DNA of 64,000 nt from Fulvimarina pelagi HTCC2506 (lineage in GTDB: Bacteria; Pseudomonadota; Alphaproteobacteria; Rhizobiales; Rhizobiaceae), in NCBI RefSeq assembly GCF_000153705.1, contig NZ_DS022272.1, positions 3,050,798 through 3,114,797 on the forward strand, given 5' to 3'. The notes under the pieces were generated by a model. It ran no database searches, had not been told where the DNA came from, and was given only the letters and a program-made list of their open reading frames with translations. Below, one piece after another: positions 7,913-16,977 of the stretch (position 1 is its first letter; each line of letters opens with the position of its first letter). The translations under genes and the position numbers were made by a program.

Positions 7913-8386
7913 TCAACGGAATTCGACGAACTTCGTCCCATTCCATGTAAAAAACTTCTCGCAGGGGTCAGCGCCTGATCCGCCACAATTCGTGCCGTGC
8001 ATCCCCAAGTAAATGACAGGTTTGCCTTCGACGTCCGTCAGTTCGAACGATTGGGTCAGAATCTCAAAGATGTTCTCGTATCCGCCGCCAGTTGCTCGAA
8101 AGATAGCGATATTGCAGCCGCCGCTCCCGCAAAAGACCGAGGCGGCGCGTTCGCAAACTGCGGAATGCTGCGAGAGAATGACATCCGGAATGCCGTCGCC
8201 CGTTAGATCCTTCCGCGTTTCGAAACCCTCGTGCAGAACGAGCGCACCGAGATCGGCGTCACGGCAGGTTTCGGCGAGGTCCGCCTTGTAGCGTTCGATC
8301 GCATCGAGGCTCTGCGCGGGCGCGGGCCCCGCAAGCATCGCGGCAAGTGCGAACCACGCCGCACCGATTGCGCGTTTGACGTTCAA
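7913..8386 (-). CDS. Small exported protein of unknown function
   Basis: I place the start at a TTG at 8386 because GGGAGGAAG lies six bases upstream and this start makes a clean signal peptide (NVKRAIGAAWFALAAMLAG then APAQS, cleavage near residue 26). The frame continues upstream to an ATG at 8497 but that adds residues without any signal. The mature part of about 130 residues has four or five cysteines (CRDADLG, CERAASVFCGSGGCNIAIF, GTNCGGSGADPC), suggesting disulfides, and a segment DLTGDGIPDVILSQH that resembles an FG-GAP/VCBS calcium-binding turn. It is not similar to a family I can name. Lies 131 bases after argG on the same strand. Confidence 0.7.
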   Translation of the reverse strand: MNVKRAIGAAWFALAAMLAGPAPAQSLDAIERYKADLAETCRDADLGALVLHEGFETRKDLTGDGIPDVILSQHSAVCERAASVFCGSGGCNIAIFRATGGGYENIFEILTQSFELTDVEGKPVIYLGMHGTNCGGSGADPCEKFFTWNGTKFVEFR

Positions 8387-8517
8387 GCGGATCTTCCTCC
8401 CTGACGACCCAGGGGAAGATCGCAGATCGGCGATGCTATCGCAAGAAATCCCGATGGGTAGCCGCTCGAACTTCGGTCCGGCGGCAGGCGATCCCAAGTT
8501 CCGGGGCTTGGGTGTGC

Positions 8518-9735
8518 TCAGCGATCCCGCTTCGCCAACGTGCGGAGCCGCAACGCGTTGAGGCGGATGAAGCCGGCGGCGTCCTTCTGGTCGTAGGCGC
8601 CGTGATCGTCCTCGAAGGTGACGAGCGCGTCGTTGTAGAGCGATTTCGCGCTCTCGCGGCCCTCGACGATGACATTGCCCTTGTAGAGCTTCAGCCGCAC
8701 GGTGCCTTCCACTTGGCTCTGGCTCTTGTCTATCGCCGCCTGCAGCATCTCCCGCTCGGGCGAGAACCAGAAGCCATTGTAGATCAGCTCGGCATATTGC
8801 GGCATGAGCTGATCCTTGAGGTGCATCGCGCCTCGATCGAGGGTGATCGATTCGATCGCCCGGTGCGCCGCGAGAAGGATCGTCCCGCCCGGCGTCTCGT
8901 AGATGCCGCGCGATTTCATGCCGACGAAGCGGTTCTCGACGAGATCTAGGCGACCGATGCCGTTGTCGCGACCGAGATCGTTGAGCTTGGCCAGGATCTC
9001 GTGCGGCTTCATCGCGGTGCCGTCGATCGAGACCGGATCGCCCTTCTCGAAGCCGATGGTGATCGTGGTCGGCGTGTCAGGCGCTTCTTCCGGCGAGACC
9101 GTGCGCATGAAGACGTAGGGCGGCGGGCCCTCGTTCGGGTCCTCAAGCACCTTGCCCTCGGAGGAAGAGTGGAGGAGGTTCGCGTCGACCGAGAACGGTG
9201 CCTCGCCGCGCTTGTCCTTGGTCACGGTGATCTGGTTCTTCTCGGCGAAATCGAGAAGCTCGGTGCGCGACTTGAACTCCCAGTCCCGCCAGGGCGCGAT
9301 CACCTTGATGTCCGGGTCGAGCGCATAGGCGGAAAGCTCGAAGCGCACCTGATCGTTGCCCTTGCCTGTCGCGCCATGGGCAATGGCATCGGCTCCTGTC
9401 TCCCGGGCGATCTCGACGAGCCGCTTGGAGATCAGAGGCCGGGCGATCGAAGTGCCCAGCAGATAGGTGCCTTCGTAGACGGCGTTCGCGCGGAACATCG
9501 GGAAGACGAAGTCGCGGCAGAATTCTTCGCGTACGTCCTCGATATAGATGTCCTTCACGCCGGCCCGCTCTGCCTTTTCGCGCGCGGGACCGAGCTCCTC
9601 ACCCTGGCCGAGATCGGCGGTGAAGGTCACCACCTCCGCATTGAGTTCGGTCTGCAGCCATTTCAGGATGATCGAGGTGTCGAGCCCGCCGGAATAGGCG
9701 AGTACGACCTTCTTGACGTCGCGGGGAAGGGGCAT
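8518..9735 (-). CDS. argG: Argininosuccinate synthase
   Basis: Condenses citrulline and aspartate with ATP in arginine biosynthesis. 405 residues, normal for the family. The PP-loop ATP motif AYSGGLDTS is at residues 13-21; [25 protein letters not shown] and the ADANLL-like segment [18 protein letters not shown] are all present. The N-terminal start [17 protein letters not shown] has the expected spacing to the P-loop. Monocistronic in appearance, with no argH nearby. Confidence 0.97.
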   Translation of the reverse strand: MPLPRDVKKVVLAYSGGLDTSIILKWLQTELNAEVVTFTADLGQGEELGPAREKAERAGVKDIYIEDVREEFCRDFVFPMFRANAVYEGTYLLGTSIARPLISKRLVEIARETGADAIAHGATGKGNDQVRFELSAYALDPDIKVIAPWRDWEFKSRTELLDFAEKNQITVTKDKRGEAPFSVDANLLHSSSEGKVLEDPNEGPPPYVFMRTVSPEEAPDTPTTITIGFEKGDPVSIDGTAMKPHEILAKLNDLGRDNGIGRLDLVENRFVGMKSRGIYETPGGTILLAAHRAIESITLDRGAMHLKDQLMPQYAELIYNGFWFSPEREMLQAAIDKSQSQVEGTVRLKLYKGNVIVEGRESAKSLYNDALVTFEDDHGAYDQKDAAGFIRLNALRLRTLAKRDR

Positions 9736-9868
9736 GGGGGTTCTTTCGAGGCGTGTTGTCCTTGCCGCGCTCTATAGCAAGCTTGGCGCACAAGAAAACC
9801 TCGGGTACCGCGATGGTTCGAGAGAAGATCGGCGTTTGGACCGTGAGAGGTCGAACTGGCCGCCGCTA

Positions 9869-10504
9869 TCAGCCGACGGCGGGTTTTTCGCCGCCCTCTT
9901 CGAGCAGCTTCTCCAAAGCCGGCATCAGTTCCTGGCGGAAGGACTGTTCGGAGAACGGGCCGGTCTGCTTGTAGACGATGCGGCCGTCCGTCGAGACGAG
10001 GAAGCTTTCCGGCACGCCGTAGACGCCCCAGTCGATCGTCGCCGCGCCCTTCTGGTCGACGCCGATGGCGTCGTAAGGATTGCCGAGGGATTCCAGAAAG
10101 CCGCGGGCGTTGGCGGGCTTGTCCTTGTAATTGATGGCGACGATGTCGATCCGGTCGTCCTTCGCGAGTTCCATCAGCAGCGGATGCTCCTGCCGACACG
10201 GGCCGCACCAGGAGGCGAAGACGTTGACGAGCATCGGCTTGTCGTGCGGTGCGCTCATGTCGAGGGCGGGGATCGGCTCGCCGTTTGCGAGCTCGAGGCC
10301 TTCGAGTGGAGGCAGAACCGTATTCGGTGCGGCCTTATCGATCAGCACTGACGGAATTTCGGTGATGTCGCGGCCGAGCTGGTTCTGGTGCAGTGCGTAA
10401 AAGAACAGACCCGCAAGACCCGCAAAGAGGAGGAGCGGCAAGGCGACGAGAAAGCCGCGCTTCGTGCCGGATGGCTTGGCGTTCTGAGTTTCGCTGTCGC
10501 TCAT
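9869..10504 (-). CDS. ccmG: Thiol:disulfide interchange protein CcmG/DsbE
   Basis: Periplasmic thioredoxin-like protein that reduces the apocytochrome c haem-binding CXXCH thiols in system I cytochrome c maturation. 211 residues: one N-terminal membrane anchor (17-38), then a thioredoxin fold with FASWCGPC (Cys100/Cys103) and the cis-proline loop GVYGVPESF. Starts 4 bases after the ccmD stop, in the order ccmC-ccmD-ccmG. Confidence 0.95.
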   Translation of the reverse strand: MSDSETQNAKPSGTKRGFLVALPLLLFAGLAGLFFYALHQNQLGRDITEIPSVLIDKAAPNTVLPPLEGLELANGEPIPALDMSAPHDKPMLVNVFASWCGPCRQEHPLLMELAKDDRIDIVAINYKDKPANARGFLESLGNPYDAIGVDQKGAATIDWGVYGVPESFLVSTDGRIVYKQTGPFSEQSFRQELMPALEKLLEEGGEKPAVG

Positions 10505-10508
10505 CGGT

Positions 10509-10694
10509 TCAGACCCCTTCCACCGTGGCGTCGCGCTTCATGTCGGAACGCCGACGGATGCCGCGCGCTTCAAGATCGGCGAGCGCCCGCTTTTGGGAAC
10601 GGGAGTCGAGCGCAATCCAGATGATAAGACAGATGATGGCGAGCGCCGAAAAGCCGTAAGCCGCGAGGATGAAGCCCGTATAGTCACCGCTCAT
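10509..10694 (-). CDS. ccmD: Haem exporter accessory protein CcmD
   Basis: A 61-residue single-pass membrane protein (TM about residues 8-29, FILAAYGFSALAIICLIIWI) with a basic cytosolic tail (SRSQKRALADLEARGIRRR), typical of CcmD, which releases holo-CcmE from the CcmABC transporter. Its ATG at 10694 overlaps the ccmC stop (ATGA). Too short to stand out alone; identity rests on size, topology and position between ccmC and ccmG. Confidence 0.9.
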   Translation of the reverse strand: MSGDYTGFILAAYGFSALAIICLIIWIALDSRSQKRALADLEARGIRRRSDMKRDATVEGV

Positions 10695-11470
10695 GCCGCG
10701 ACCTCGCTCTGGCCGCGCTCGGCCTTGCGGGCGGCAAGTCGCGACAGGGCCTCGACGCGTCGGCGCAGGATTTCCGTACGCATCGCCGTCAAATGCAGGG
10801 CGAAGAAGAGGAGGGTGAAGCCGACCGCCGAGAGAAGCAGCGGCGTCAGGAATTCGGCTGGCATGGAAGGCCCGTCGGCGCGCATCACGCTCGCCGGCTG
10901 GTGCAGCGTGTTCCACCAGTCGACCGAGAACTTGATGATCGGGATGTTCACCCAGCCGACGAGGACGAGGATCGCGGCCGGTTTCGCGGCCTTGCCGGGC
11001 TCGTCCAGCGCGCGGGTGAGGGCGATCAGGCCGAGATACATGATGAGGAGCACAAAGACCGAGGTGAGCCGCGCGTCCCAAACCCACCAGGTGCCCCACA
11101 TAGGGCGGCCCCAGATGGAGCCGGTGAGGAGCGCGAGCACCGTGAAGACCGCGCCGATGGGCGCGGCTGCCTTGATCGACACGTCGGCGAGCGGATGGCG
11201 CCATACGAGCGTGCCGAGCGCTGAAAGCGCCATCACCGTCCAGATCATCATGCAGAGCCAGGCAAAGGGCACATGAATGAACATGATCCGCACGGTCGCG
11301 CCCTGCTGATAATCCTCCGGCGCCATGAAGCCGAGCGTCAAGCCGGTGAGGATCGCGAGGGCGGCCAGCGCGTAGAGCCACGGCTGGATCTTGCCCGACA
11401 GCTCCAGAAAGCGCGTCGGGTTGGCGAGAATTGCGAAGCGGCCTGGTCGGCCTGTGGCGACAGTGCTCAT
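10691..11470 (-). CDS. ccmC: Haem transporter/ligase subunit CcmC
   Basis: 259-residue, six-helix haem-handling protein that loads haem on CcmE. The tryptophan-rich signature GTWWVWDARLTS is present together with flanking histidines (FIHVPFAW; TLHQPASV) that coordinate haem in the family. It is the first gene of ccmC-ccmD-ccmG here; the usual upstream neighbours ccmA and ccmB are absent, and the 226 bases upstream belong to a divergent small secreted-protein gene. Confidence 0.95.
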   Translation of the reverse strand: MSTVATGRPGRFAILANPTRFLELSGKIQPWLYALAALAILTGLTLGFMAPEDYQQGATVRIMFIHVPFAWLCMMIWTVMALSALGTLVWRHPLADVSIKAAAPIGAVFTVLALLTGSIWGRPMWGTWWVWDARLTSVFVLLIMYLGLIALTRALDEPGKAAKPAAILVLVGWVNIPIIKFSVDWWNTLHQPASVMRADGPSMPAEFLTPLLLSAVGFTLLFFALHLTAMRTEILRRRVEALSRLAARKAERGQSEVAA

Positions 11471-11600
11471 GGGATTCGTTCTAGCCTTTCCTCAAAAGCC
11501 CCGCAAACCCAAAAGCCTGCGGCGAAGCGCCGAAAATTGTTGGGCTTTCACGGCAGCCCATACCAGCTGAATTGGCGAATTTCGGGTCGCCGTATCCGGT

Positions 11601-11696
11601 GTGACTCCAGTCACTGCGGCCGATAAGGCTCTCGCGTAGCTTCTTTCCATCGGCAAACGAAACGAACCGCCCCAACCCAAGAAGGAAGCTCAGACC
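11601..11696 (+). promoter_or_regulatory. Promoter-leader with GTGAC-N4-GTCAC inverted repeat (copy 1)
   Basis: Upstream of the small secreted protein at 11697 there is a perfect inverted repeat GTGACTCCAGTCAC (11601-11614), a TAGCTT element starting 23 bases after its end (11637), and CATCGGC 34 bases after its end (11648-11654), then GAAACGAACCGC and a CAACC..AAGAAGGAAG SD region. The same elements occur at identical distances upstream of the unrelated gene at 47222. The tetramer inside the repeat differs between copies, which suggests that the half-sites are under selection as a regulator binding site. The cognate regulator is unknown. Confidence 0.6.
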
Positions 11697-12014
11697 ATGT
11701 TTCGCAAGACCATCCTCTCCACCGTCGCCGCCGTCGTCCTCGCCACCTCGGCCGTCTCTGTCTCCGCCACTTCCGCTTCGGCGGGCAAGCGTGAACGCGA
11801 TATCGCGATCGCCGTCGGGATCGGCGTCCTAGCCGGTGTCCTCGGCGCCAAGGCCAGCCAGAACCGGGGCTACCATCCGCGCCAGAATTACTACAAGCGC
11901 AGTGGTGGCCGCCACATCGACAGTCACGACGACAACGAATGCTTCGACAAGCCGATCCGCAAATGGCGGTATGGCCAGAAGGTCATCGTAGGCTACCGCA
12001 CTATCTGCCGCTGA
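11697..12014 (+). CDS. Small basic secreted protein of unknown function
   Basis: 105 residues with a Sec signal peptide (MFRKTILSTVAAVVLATSAV..., cleavage after ATSASA about residue 29). The mature part starts GKRERDIAIAVGIGVLAGVLGAKA, a glycine/alanine-rich hydrophobic stretch that could insert in a membrane, then a basic region rich in Tyr/His/Arg (RGYHPRQNYYKRSGGRH) and two cysteines (NECF, TICR) that could form one disulfide. SD AAGGAAG is 7 bases before the ATG. Similar small proteins are common in Rhizobiales envelopes but I cannot name a family. Followed by a strong terminator. Confidence 0.8.
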   Translation: MFRKTILSTVAAVVLATSAVSVSATSASAGKRERDIAIAVGIGVLAGVLGAKASQNRGYHPRQNYYKRSGGRHIDSHDDNECFDKPIRKWRYGQKVIVGYRTICR

Positions 12015-12036
12015 CCGCTTCCCGGCGGCGGACAAA

Positions 12037-12072
12037 GGCCCCCGACCGAAAGGTCGGGGGTCTCTTCTTGTT
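12037..12072 (+). terminator. Rho-independent terminator
   Basis: Perfect 9-bp stem CCCCCGACC / GGTCGGGGG (12039-12047 with 12052-12060) closed by a GAAA tetraloop and followed by TCTCTTCTTGTT. It terminates the small secreted-protein transcript. Confidence 0.9.
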
Positions 12073-12189
12073 GAACCTCATTGCCTTTTGGGTTCTGGGT
12101 TCTGGGCTTTTTCAAACGCTTCTTCGCAGATGGTCTCCAACGCCACCTTTGGCGCGGTTTTGGCGAGGGACGCCCTTCCCCCCGCGGTT

Positions 12190-12274
12190 CGTCATCCTCG
12201 GGCTCCGTCCCGAGGATCCAGGCTACCACAGCCGACATCGCGCTGGATCCTTGGGTCGGGGCCCAAGGATGACG
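12190..12274. repeat. Palindromic intergenic repeat element (GTCATCCTCGG ... CCAAGGATGAC)
   Basis: Ends CGTCATCCTCGGGC and GCCCAAGGATGACG are inverted complements with small mismatches, and internally CCGAGGATCCA is answered by TGGATCCTTGGG, so the whole 85 bases can fold as two nested arms. This type of GTCATCCTCGG/GGATCC palindrome is dispersed in many alphaproteobacterial genomes between genes (in the manner of RIME/BIME elements). No coding capacity; it lies in the 303-base gap between the terminator and the end of cobQ. Only one copy is seen in this window. Confidence 0.7.
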
Positions 12275-12317
12275 GAGGAGAGAGTGGTGACGGCCCAGAG
12301 TGTGGGCGGCAAACCCC

Positions 12318-13802
12318 TCACCGCCGGCGTGCGATTTCCAGAAGCCGGTCACAATCGACCACCTCTTCCAGTCGCGCGGCGATCTCGTCGAGGGCGGCCT
12401 CGACGCCGGCGCGGTAGCTGGGGCCGGTGGCGCGGAGCCCGAGCCTTGCGAGGAGATCGCGGCGGAAGCCATCATTGGCGAAGATGCCGTGGAGATAGGT
12501 GCCAAAAACCTTGCCATCCGCGCTCGTCGCCCCGTCCGGCGTCCCGCCGATTCGGCAGACCGGGCGGGCGCAATCGGGGCCGGTCGTAGTGCCGAGATGG
12601 ATTTCGTATCCCTCCAGCGGCTCGCCGCCGAGTGACGTCGCCGAGCCCTCGCGGACGGTCTTTTCCGGCGCGAGCGTCGTTTCGACGTCGAGGAGGCCGA
12701 GACCTTCGCTTGTCCCCGCCGGGCCTTCGATGCCGTGCGGATCGGCGACGCGCCGGCCGAGCATCTGGTAGCCGCCGCAGAGGCCGACGACGTGGCCGCC
12801 TTTCGCTATATGGCGGCGGAGATCGCGGTCCCAGCCGTTGGCGCGGAACGCTTGGAGATCGGCGATCGTCGATTTCGAGCCGGGGATGAGGATGAGATCG
12901 GCGCTCTCGGGCAGCGGCTCGCCTGGCGCGACGAAGACGAGCGAGACGCCGGCCTCGTGGGCCAGCGGATCGCAGTCGTCGAAATTGGCGATCCGGCCGA
13001 GGCGCGGGACCGCGACGACGATGTCGCCCTGCCGGCTTTCCTGCTTCGCCAGTCTCTCCAGCGCGACCGAGTCCTCCGCCGGCAAGCGATTCGCGGCGGG
13101 AAGGAACGGGACGACGCCGAGCGAGGGCCAGCCGGTGAAGCCGGTGATCGCCGTGAGACCGTCGTCGAAGAGTGAAACATCGCCCCGGAACTTGTTGATG
13201 AGGAAGCCGGCGATCATCCTGCCGTCCGCTTCGGGGAGGATCGTATGCGTGCCGACGATGGAAGCGATGACGCCCCCCCGGTCGATGTCGCCGACGAGGA
13301 TCACCGGCACGTTCGCGGCGGTCGCAAAGCCCATATTCGCGATGTCGTTCGCACGCAGATTGATCTCGGCCGGCGAGCCCGCACCCTCGGCGATGACGAG
13401 ATCGGCCTCTTCGCTCAAGACCTCGAAGCTTTCGAGCACGGTCTTGAGGAACTCGCCCTTCAGCGCCTGATAGTCCCGCCCCTTCGCGCTGCCGGCCATC
13501 TTTCCATTGAGAACGATCTGGCTTCCGGTCTCCGACTGGGGTTTGAGGAGCACCGGGTTCATCAAGGTCGTCGCCGGCGTGCCGCAGGCGAGCGCCTGGA
13601 CCCATTGCGCCCGGCCGATCTCGCCGAATTCCGTCGTGCCGGGAATGCGCGCCACGGCCGCGTTGTTCGACATGTTCTGCGGCTTGAACGGCCGGACGGA
13701 GAGCCCGCGCCGGGTAAACAGCCGGCACAGCCCCGCCACCAGCACCGACTTGCCGACATCGGAGCCCGTGCCCTGTAGCATAATGGCGGGGGTGTTCTTC
13801 AT
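12318..13802 (-). CDS. cobQ: Cobyric acid synthase (adenosylcobyrinic a,c-diamide amidase)
   Basis: Glutamine- and ATP-dependent amidation of four carboxylates in cobalamin biosynthesis. 494 residues: an N-terminal dethiobiotin-synthetase-like domain with P-loop GTGSDVGKS (11-19) and [12 protein letters not shown], then a class I glutamine amidotransferase-like domain with the nucleophile in [12 protein letters not shown] and the histidine in FGTYLHGIF. No other cob gene is in the window; its partner downstream is a TSUP permease that ends 9 bases before it starts, so they may be cotranscribed. Confidence 0.95.
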   Translation of the reverse strand: MKNTPAIMLQGTGSDVGKSVLVAGLCRLFTRRGLSVRPFKPQNMSNNAAVARIPGTTEFGEIGRAQWVQALACGTPATTLMNPVLLKPQSETGSQIVLNGKMAGSAKGRDYQALKGEFLKTVLESFEVLSEEADLVIAEGAGSPAEINLRANDIANMGFATAANVPVILVGDIDRGGVIASIVGTHTILPEADGRMIAGFLINKFRGDVSLFDDGLTAITGFTGWPSLGVVPFLPAANRLPAEDSVALERLAKQESRQGDIVVAVPRLGRIANFDDCDPLAHEAGVSLVFVAPGEPLPESADLILIPGSKSTIADLQAFRANGWDRDLRRHIAKGGHVVGLCGGYQMLGRRVADPHGIEGPAGTSEGLGLLDVETTLAPEKTVREGSATSLGGEPLEGYEIHLGTTTGPDCARPVCRIGGTPDGATSADGKVFGTYLHGIFANDGFRRDLLARLGLRATGPSYRAGVEAALDEIAARLEEVVDCDRLLEIARRR

Positions 13803-13811
13803 TCCTGTCGC

Positions 13812-14555
13812 TTAACCGACAAGCAGCTTGGTCGCCAGCGCCAGGCAGGTGATCACCAGCAACGGCCGGATCAGTTTTGAACCGAAGCGCATCGCGGTCG
13901 CCGCGCCCAGCCGCGCACCGAGGAACTGCGCGATGCCCATGGCGAGGCCGACGCTCCAATAGACTGCTCCGCCGACAACGAAGACGAGGAGTGATCCGAA
14001 ATTGGAAGAAAAGTTCAAGAGCTTGGTGTGTGCCGTCGCCTTCAGGACGCCGTAACCGGCGAGCGTGACGAAAGCGATCATGAAGAACGAGCCCGTACCC
14101 GGACCGAACAGCCCGTCATAGGCGCCGATCAGCGGTACCACGAAACCGACGAAGAAGAAGGACGAGAGCCGGCGCTCGCGGTCGAGATCGCCGAGGCCGG
14201 GCCGGAATGCAAAGAACAGCGCGACGGCGATCAGCAGGAAGGGCAGGGCGGTCTCGAGGACGTCCGTCGGCACGACGAAGGCGAGAAGCGCCCCGCATAT
14301 CGCGCCAAAACCTGAGGCGAGCGCCCCCGGCCATTGTGTCTTGAGGTCGACGTGACCCTTCGCGGAGTAGGCAATCGCCGCTGAACCCGAGCCGAACAGG
14401 CTCTGCAGTTTGTTGGTGCCGAGCACGGCCAGCGGGTCCATGCCGGAGAGGAGCAGGGCGGGAATGGTGATGAGGCCCCCGCCGCCAGCGACCGCATCAA
14501 TGTAACCGGCGAGAAAGGCGGCGGCGACGAGGAGGAGAAGGATGTCGATCGGCAT
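13812..14555 (-). CDS. TSUP-family (TauE/SafE) membrane permease
   Basis: 247-residue integral membrane protein with seven to eight predicted helices and the paired family motifs GYIDAVAGGGGLITIPALL near the N-terminus and GAYDGLFGPGTGSFFMIAF in the second half. TSUP proteins export or import sulfite, sulfoacetate, sulfolactate or other small organosulfur anions; the substrate here is unknown. Lies immediately upstream of cobQ (9-base gap). A CobQ/TSUP pairing is common in Rhizobiales and does not by itself prove a role in cobalamin or cobalt handling. Confidence 0.88.
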   Translation of the reverse strand: MPIDILLLLVAAAFLAGYIDAVAGGGGLITIPALLLSGMDPLAVLGTNKLQSLFGSGSAAIAYSAKGHVDLKTQWPGALASGFGAICGALLAFVVPTDVLETALPFLLIAVALFFAFRPGLGDLDRERRLSSFFFVGFVVPLIGAYDGLFGPGTGSFFMIAFVTLAGYGVLKATAHTKLLNFSSNFGSLLVFVVGGAVYWSVGLAMGIAQFLGARLGAATAMRFGSKLIRPLLVITCLALATKLLVG

Positions 14556-14642
14556 TCGATCGCTTTGACCGAGCAGCGTGCAAAGTGCAAACAGGAAACG
14601 TTCCGAACCAAAGGCATAGAAGTACGCTCTCCGGACGAGGCC

Positions 14643-15512
14643 TCACCCCGGCACCCGTATCCGTCCCTCCAGATAAATCACGCCGTAACCTGAGACGACC
14701 ACGGTCTCGCCGTCCACCTTGCACCAGAGATCGCCGCCGCGTTTCGAAACCTGCCGCGCTTTCAGTTCGGACTTGCCGAGACGTTGGGCCCAGAACGGGG
14801 CGAGCAGGCAATGAGCGGAACCAGTTACGGGATCCTCGTCGATGCCGGCATTCGGGGCGAACATGCGGCTGACGAAATCGATCGTTTCGCTCTTTGCCGC
14901 ATCGCTGGAACCGGCATCGCCTTTCGCCGTAACGATAATGTCGCTCCCTGGCGCGGTGGCGACCACATTGCGCGAGCGCACCGCTGCGATGGCGCGGATA
15001 TCGGGATCTAGCCCCACGACATCGCTCGCCTTGTCGAAGACGGCGAGAAACGAGGTATCTCCTGCGACCTTGGTAAAGAAAAGCTCGTTCGGGTCCTTCC
15101 CAAGAGCGGCGGAGAGGCCGTCATGGGCCTCGTGCGGCTCCCAATTGCGGGCGGGAAAGCGCATGACGAAGCGGCCGTCTTCGGTTCGCGTTACCGTCAA
15201 TTCGCCGGACTGGCGGGTGGCGAAGGTGAGCGTTGCGGCTTCGACGCCGAGGCATTCGGTGAGGACGAAGGCGGTGGCGAGGGTCGCGTGGCCGCAGAGC
15301 GGCACCTCGATCGCCGGCGTGAACCATCTGAGCTCCCACCGGTTCTCGCCGTCAGGCACGAAATAAGCTGTCTCGGCGAGATTGTTTTCGGCAGCGATCT
15401 GGGTAAGCGTCTCGTCGGGCAACCATTCGTTGAGCGGCACGACAGCGGCCGGATTGCCCGCGAAGAGTTCGGTCGTGAAGGCGTCGACCTGGTAGATTGG
15501 GAGCGTCGGCAT
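14643..15512 (-). CDS. PhzF-family isomerase-like protein
   Basis: 289 residues of the PhzF/diaminopimelate-epimerase fold. Visible are the N-terminal YQVDAFTTELFAGNPAAVVPL, the general-acid glutamate in NNLAETAYF (Glu47), the CGHATLATAFVL helix dipole loop, and the second-domain GSAHCLLAPFWAQRLGK. Family members isomerise dihydro-hydroxyanthranilate or have unknown substrates; no phenazine genes are present, so a housekeeping or unknown function is more likely. Stands alone between the TSUP gene and a divergent MFS gene. Confidence 0.85.
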   Translation of the reverse strand: MPTLPIYQVDAFTTELFAGNPAAVVPLNEWLPDETLTQIAAENNLAETAYFVPDGENRWELRWFTPAIEVPLCGHATLATAFVLTECLGVEAATLTFATRQSGELTVTRTEDGRFVMRFPARNWEPHEAHDGLSAALGKDPNELFFTKVAGDTSFLAVFDKASDVVGLDPDIRAIAAVRSRNVVATAPGSDIIVTAKGDAGSSDAAKSETIDFVSRMFAPNAGIDEDPVTGSAHCLLAPFWAQRLGKSELKARQVSKRGGDLWCKVDGETVVVSGYGVIYLEGRIRVPG

Positions 15513-15756
15513 GATCGGCTTTCCTCAATTTGCTGCTGGAGAACGGGGCTGATTTCCCAGCTAAAGGCAAATCAAAGCTGACGATAGGAGCGATCCGTGT
15601 CGTGAATGAAGGCCGCGAATCTGGCCTTCAACCGGTTGTCGCGTCCATTGTCCCTGAACTCACCGTTCGAGCCGCCGACTTTTCAGCACCCTGGAGATCC
15701 CTACCTGGGAACCAACGACGGACGCTCCACGACGCAAAGCACCCGGACAAAAGATC

Positions 15757-16977
15757 ATGGCCGCCACAAGCGAAAGCGCGGTGCCTGCGGAGACGCATGA
15801 GCGCGGCGGCATTGGTACGCTTCTGACGACGCTCTTCGCCTTCGCTTGCGGAGCGCTCGCCGCAAATCTCTACTACGCCCAGCCGCTGGTCGCGCTGATC
15901 GGGACCGATACCGGGCTGTCGGTCTCGCTGGAAAGCTTCATCGTCACCGCCGCCCAGGCGGGTTATGCGATCGGGCTCGTTTGCCTGGTGCCGCTCGGCG
16001 ATATCCTTGAAAATCGCAAGCTGATCCTAGGCACGATGGGCTTAAACCTCCTCAGCCTCGCCGGGCTCGCGCTTCTGCCGGGTCTCGGGAGCCTCTTTGC
16101 GATGACGCTTGTCGTCGGCGTGACCTCGGTCGCCGCGCAGATGATCGTGCCGCTCGCGGCCAATTTGGCACCCGCGAACCAGCGTGGTGCAGTGGTCGGC
16201 AACGTGATGACCGGCCTTCTCGGCGGCATCCTGCTCGCCCGGCCGATCGCGAGCTTCCTTGCGGATTACGTCGGCTGGCGCGGCGTCTTCGGCGTGTCGG
16301 GACTTGCGATCGGGATCATCCTTGTGATCGGTTTCTTCTTCATTCCCCATCGCCAGCCAAGTGGCGGGAAGGGCTATGGCGAGCTGATCGGCTCGCTCGG
16401 CCGCCTCTTCTTGACCGAGCCTGTACTGAGACGGCGCGGGCTCTACCATGCGGCGATGTTCGCGGCCTTTTCGGTGTTCTGGACGGCCGCGCCGATCATC
16501 CTCCTGCGCGAGCCGTTCGGCTTCTCGTCGACCGAGGTCGCGCTCTTCACGCTGGCGGGCGTCTTGGGCGTCTTCGCGGCGCCTGTCGCCGGCCGATTGG
16601 CCGATCGCGGCCACACCCGGACGGGAACCATCGTCGCGATCGCGCTGGCGATCTTCGCTTTCGTCCTCGCCTGGTTCGGCGAGACGACGTTCTGGCCGCT
16701 GCTTCTGGCCGGCATCGTCATTGACCTCGGCGTGCAGGCCAATCTGGTGCTCGGCCAGCGCGAGATCTACCAGCTCGACGAGTCGATCCGGAACCGGCTG
16801 AACGCGGTCTACATGACGACCTTCTTCCTCGGCGGCGCGCTCGGTTCGGCGCTCGCGAGCCCGCTTCTCGAAAATTTCGGCTGGACGGCGATCTGCCTCG
16901 TCGGCGGCGGCATGCCGGCGGCAGCGCTCGCCTATTTCGCGCTGGTCGAGGGGCGGGCGTCTTCGGAAGAAGGCTGA
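15757..16977 (+). CDS. MFS transporter
   Basis: 406 residues, twelve predicted transmembrane helices after a short cytosolic lead (MAATSESAVPAETHERGG). The A-motif region between TM2 and TM3 reads PLGDILENRKLIL and TM1 has ALAANLYYAQPLVALI, as in the YnfM/arabinose-efflux-like drug exporters. The substrate is not predictable. The 243 bases upstream hold nothing I recognise apart from the promoter region. Its last 46 bases overlap the 3' end of the hexapeptide transferase gene on the other strand. Confidence 0.88.
   Translation: MAATSESAVPAETHERGGIGTLLTTLFAFACGALAANLYYAQPLVALIGTDTGLSVSLESFIVTAAQAGYAIGLVCLVPLGDILENRKLILGTMGLNLLSLAGLALLPGLGSLFAMTLVVGVTSVAAQMIVPLAANLAPANQRGAVVGNVMTGLLGGILLARPIASFLADYVGWRGVFGVSGLAIGIILVIGFFFIPHRQPSGGKGYGELIGSLGRLFLTEPVLRRRGLYHAAMFAAFSVFWTAAPIILLREPFGFSSTEVALFTLAGVLGVFAAPVAGRLADRGHTRTGTIVAIALAIFAFVLAWFGETTFWPLLLAGIVIDLGVQANLVLGQREIYQLDESIRNRLNAVYMTTFFLGGALGSALASPLLENFGWTAICLVGGGMPAAALAYFALVEGRASSEEG

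Noticed and set aside
12190-12274. Palindromic element as an insertion-sequence end
   Set aside because: No transposase fragment, no second end and no target duplication nearby.
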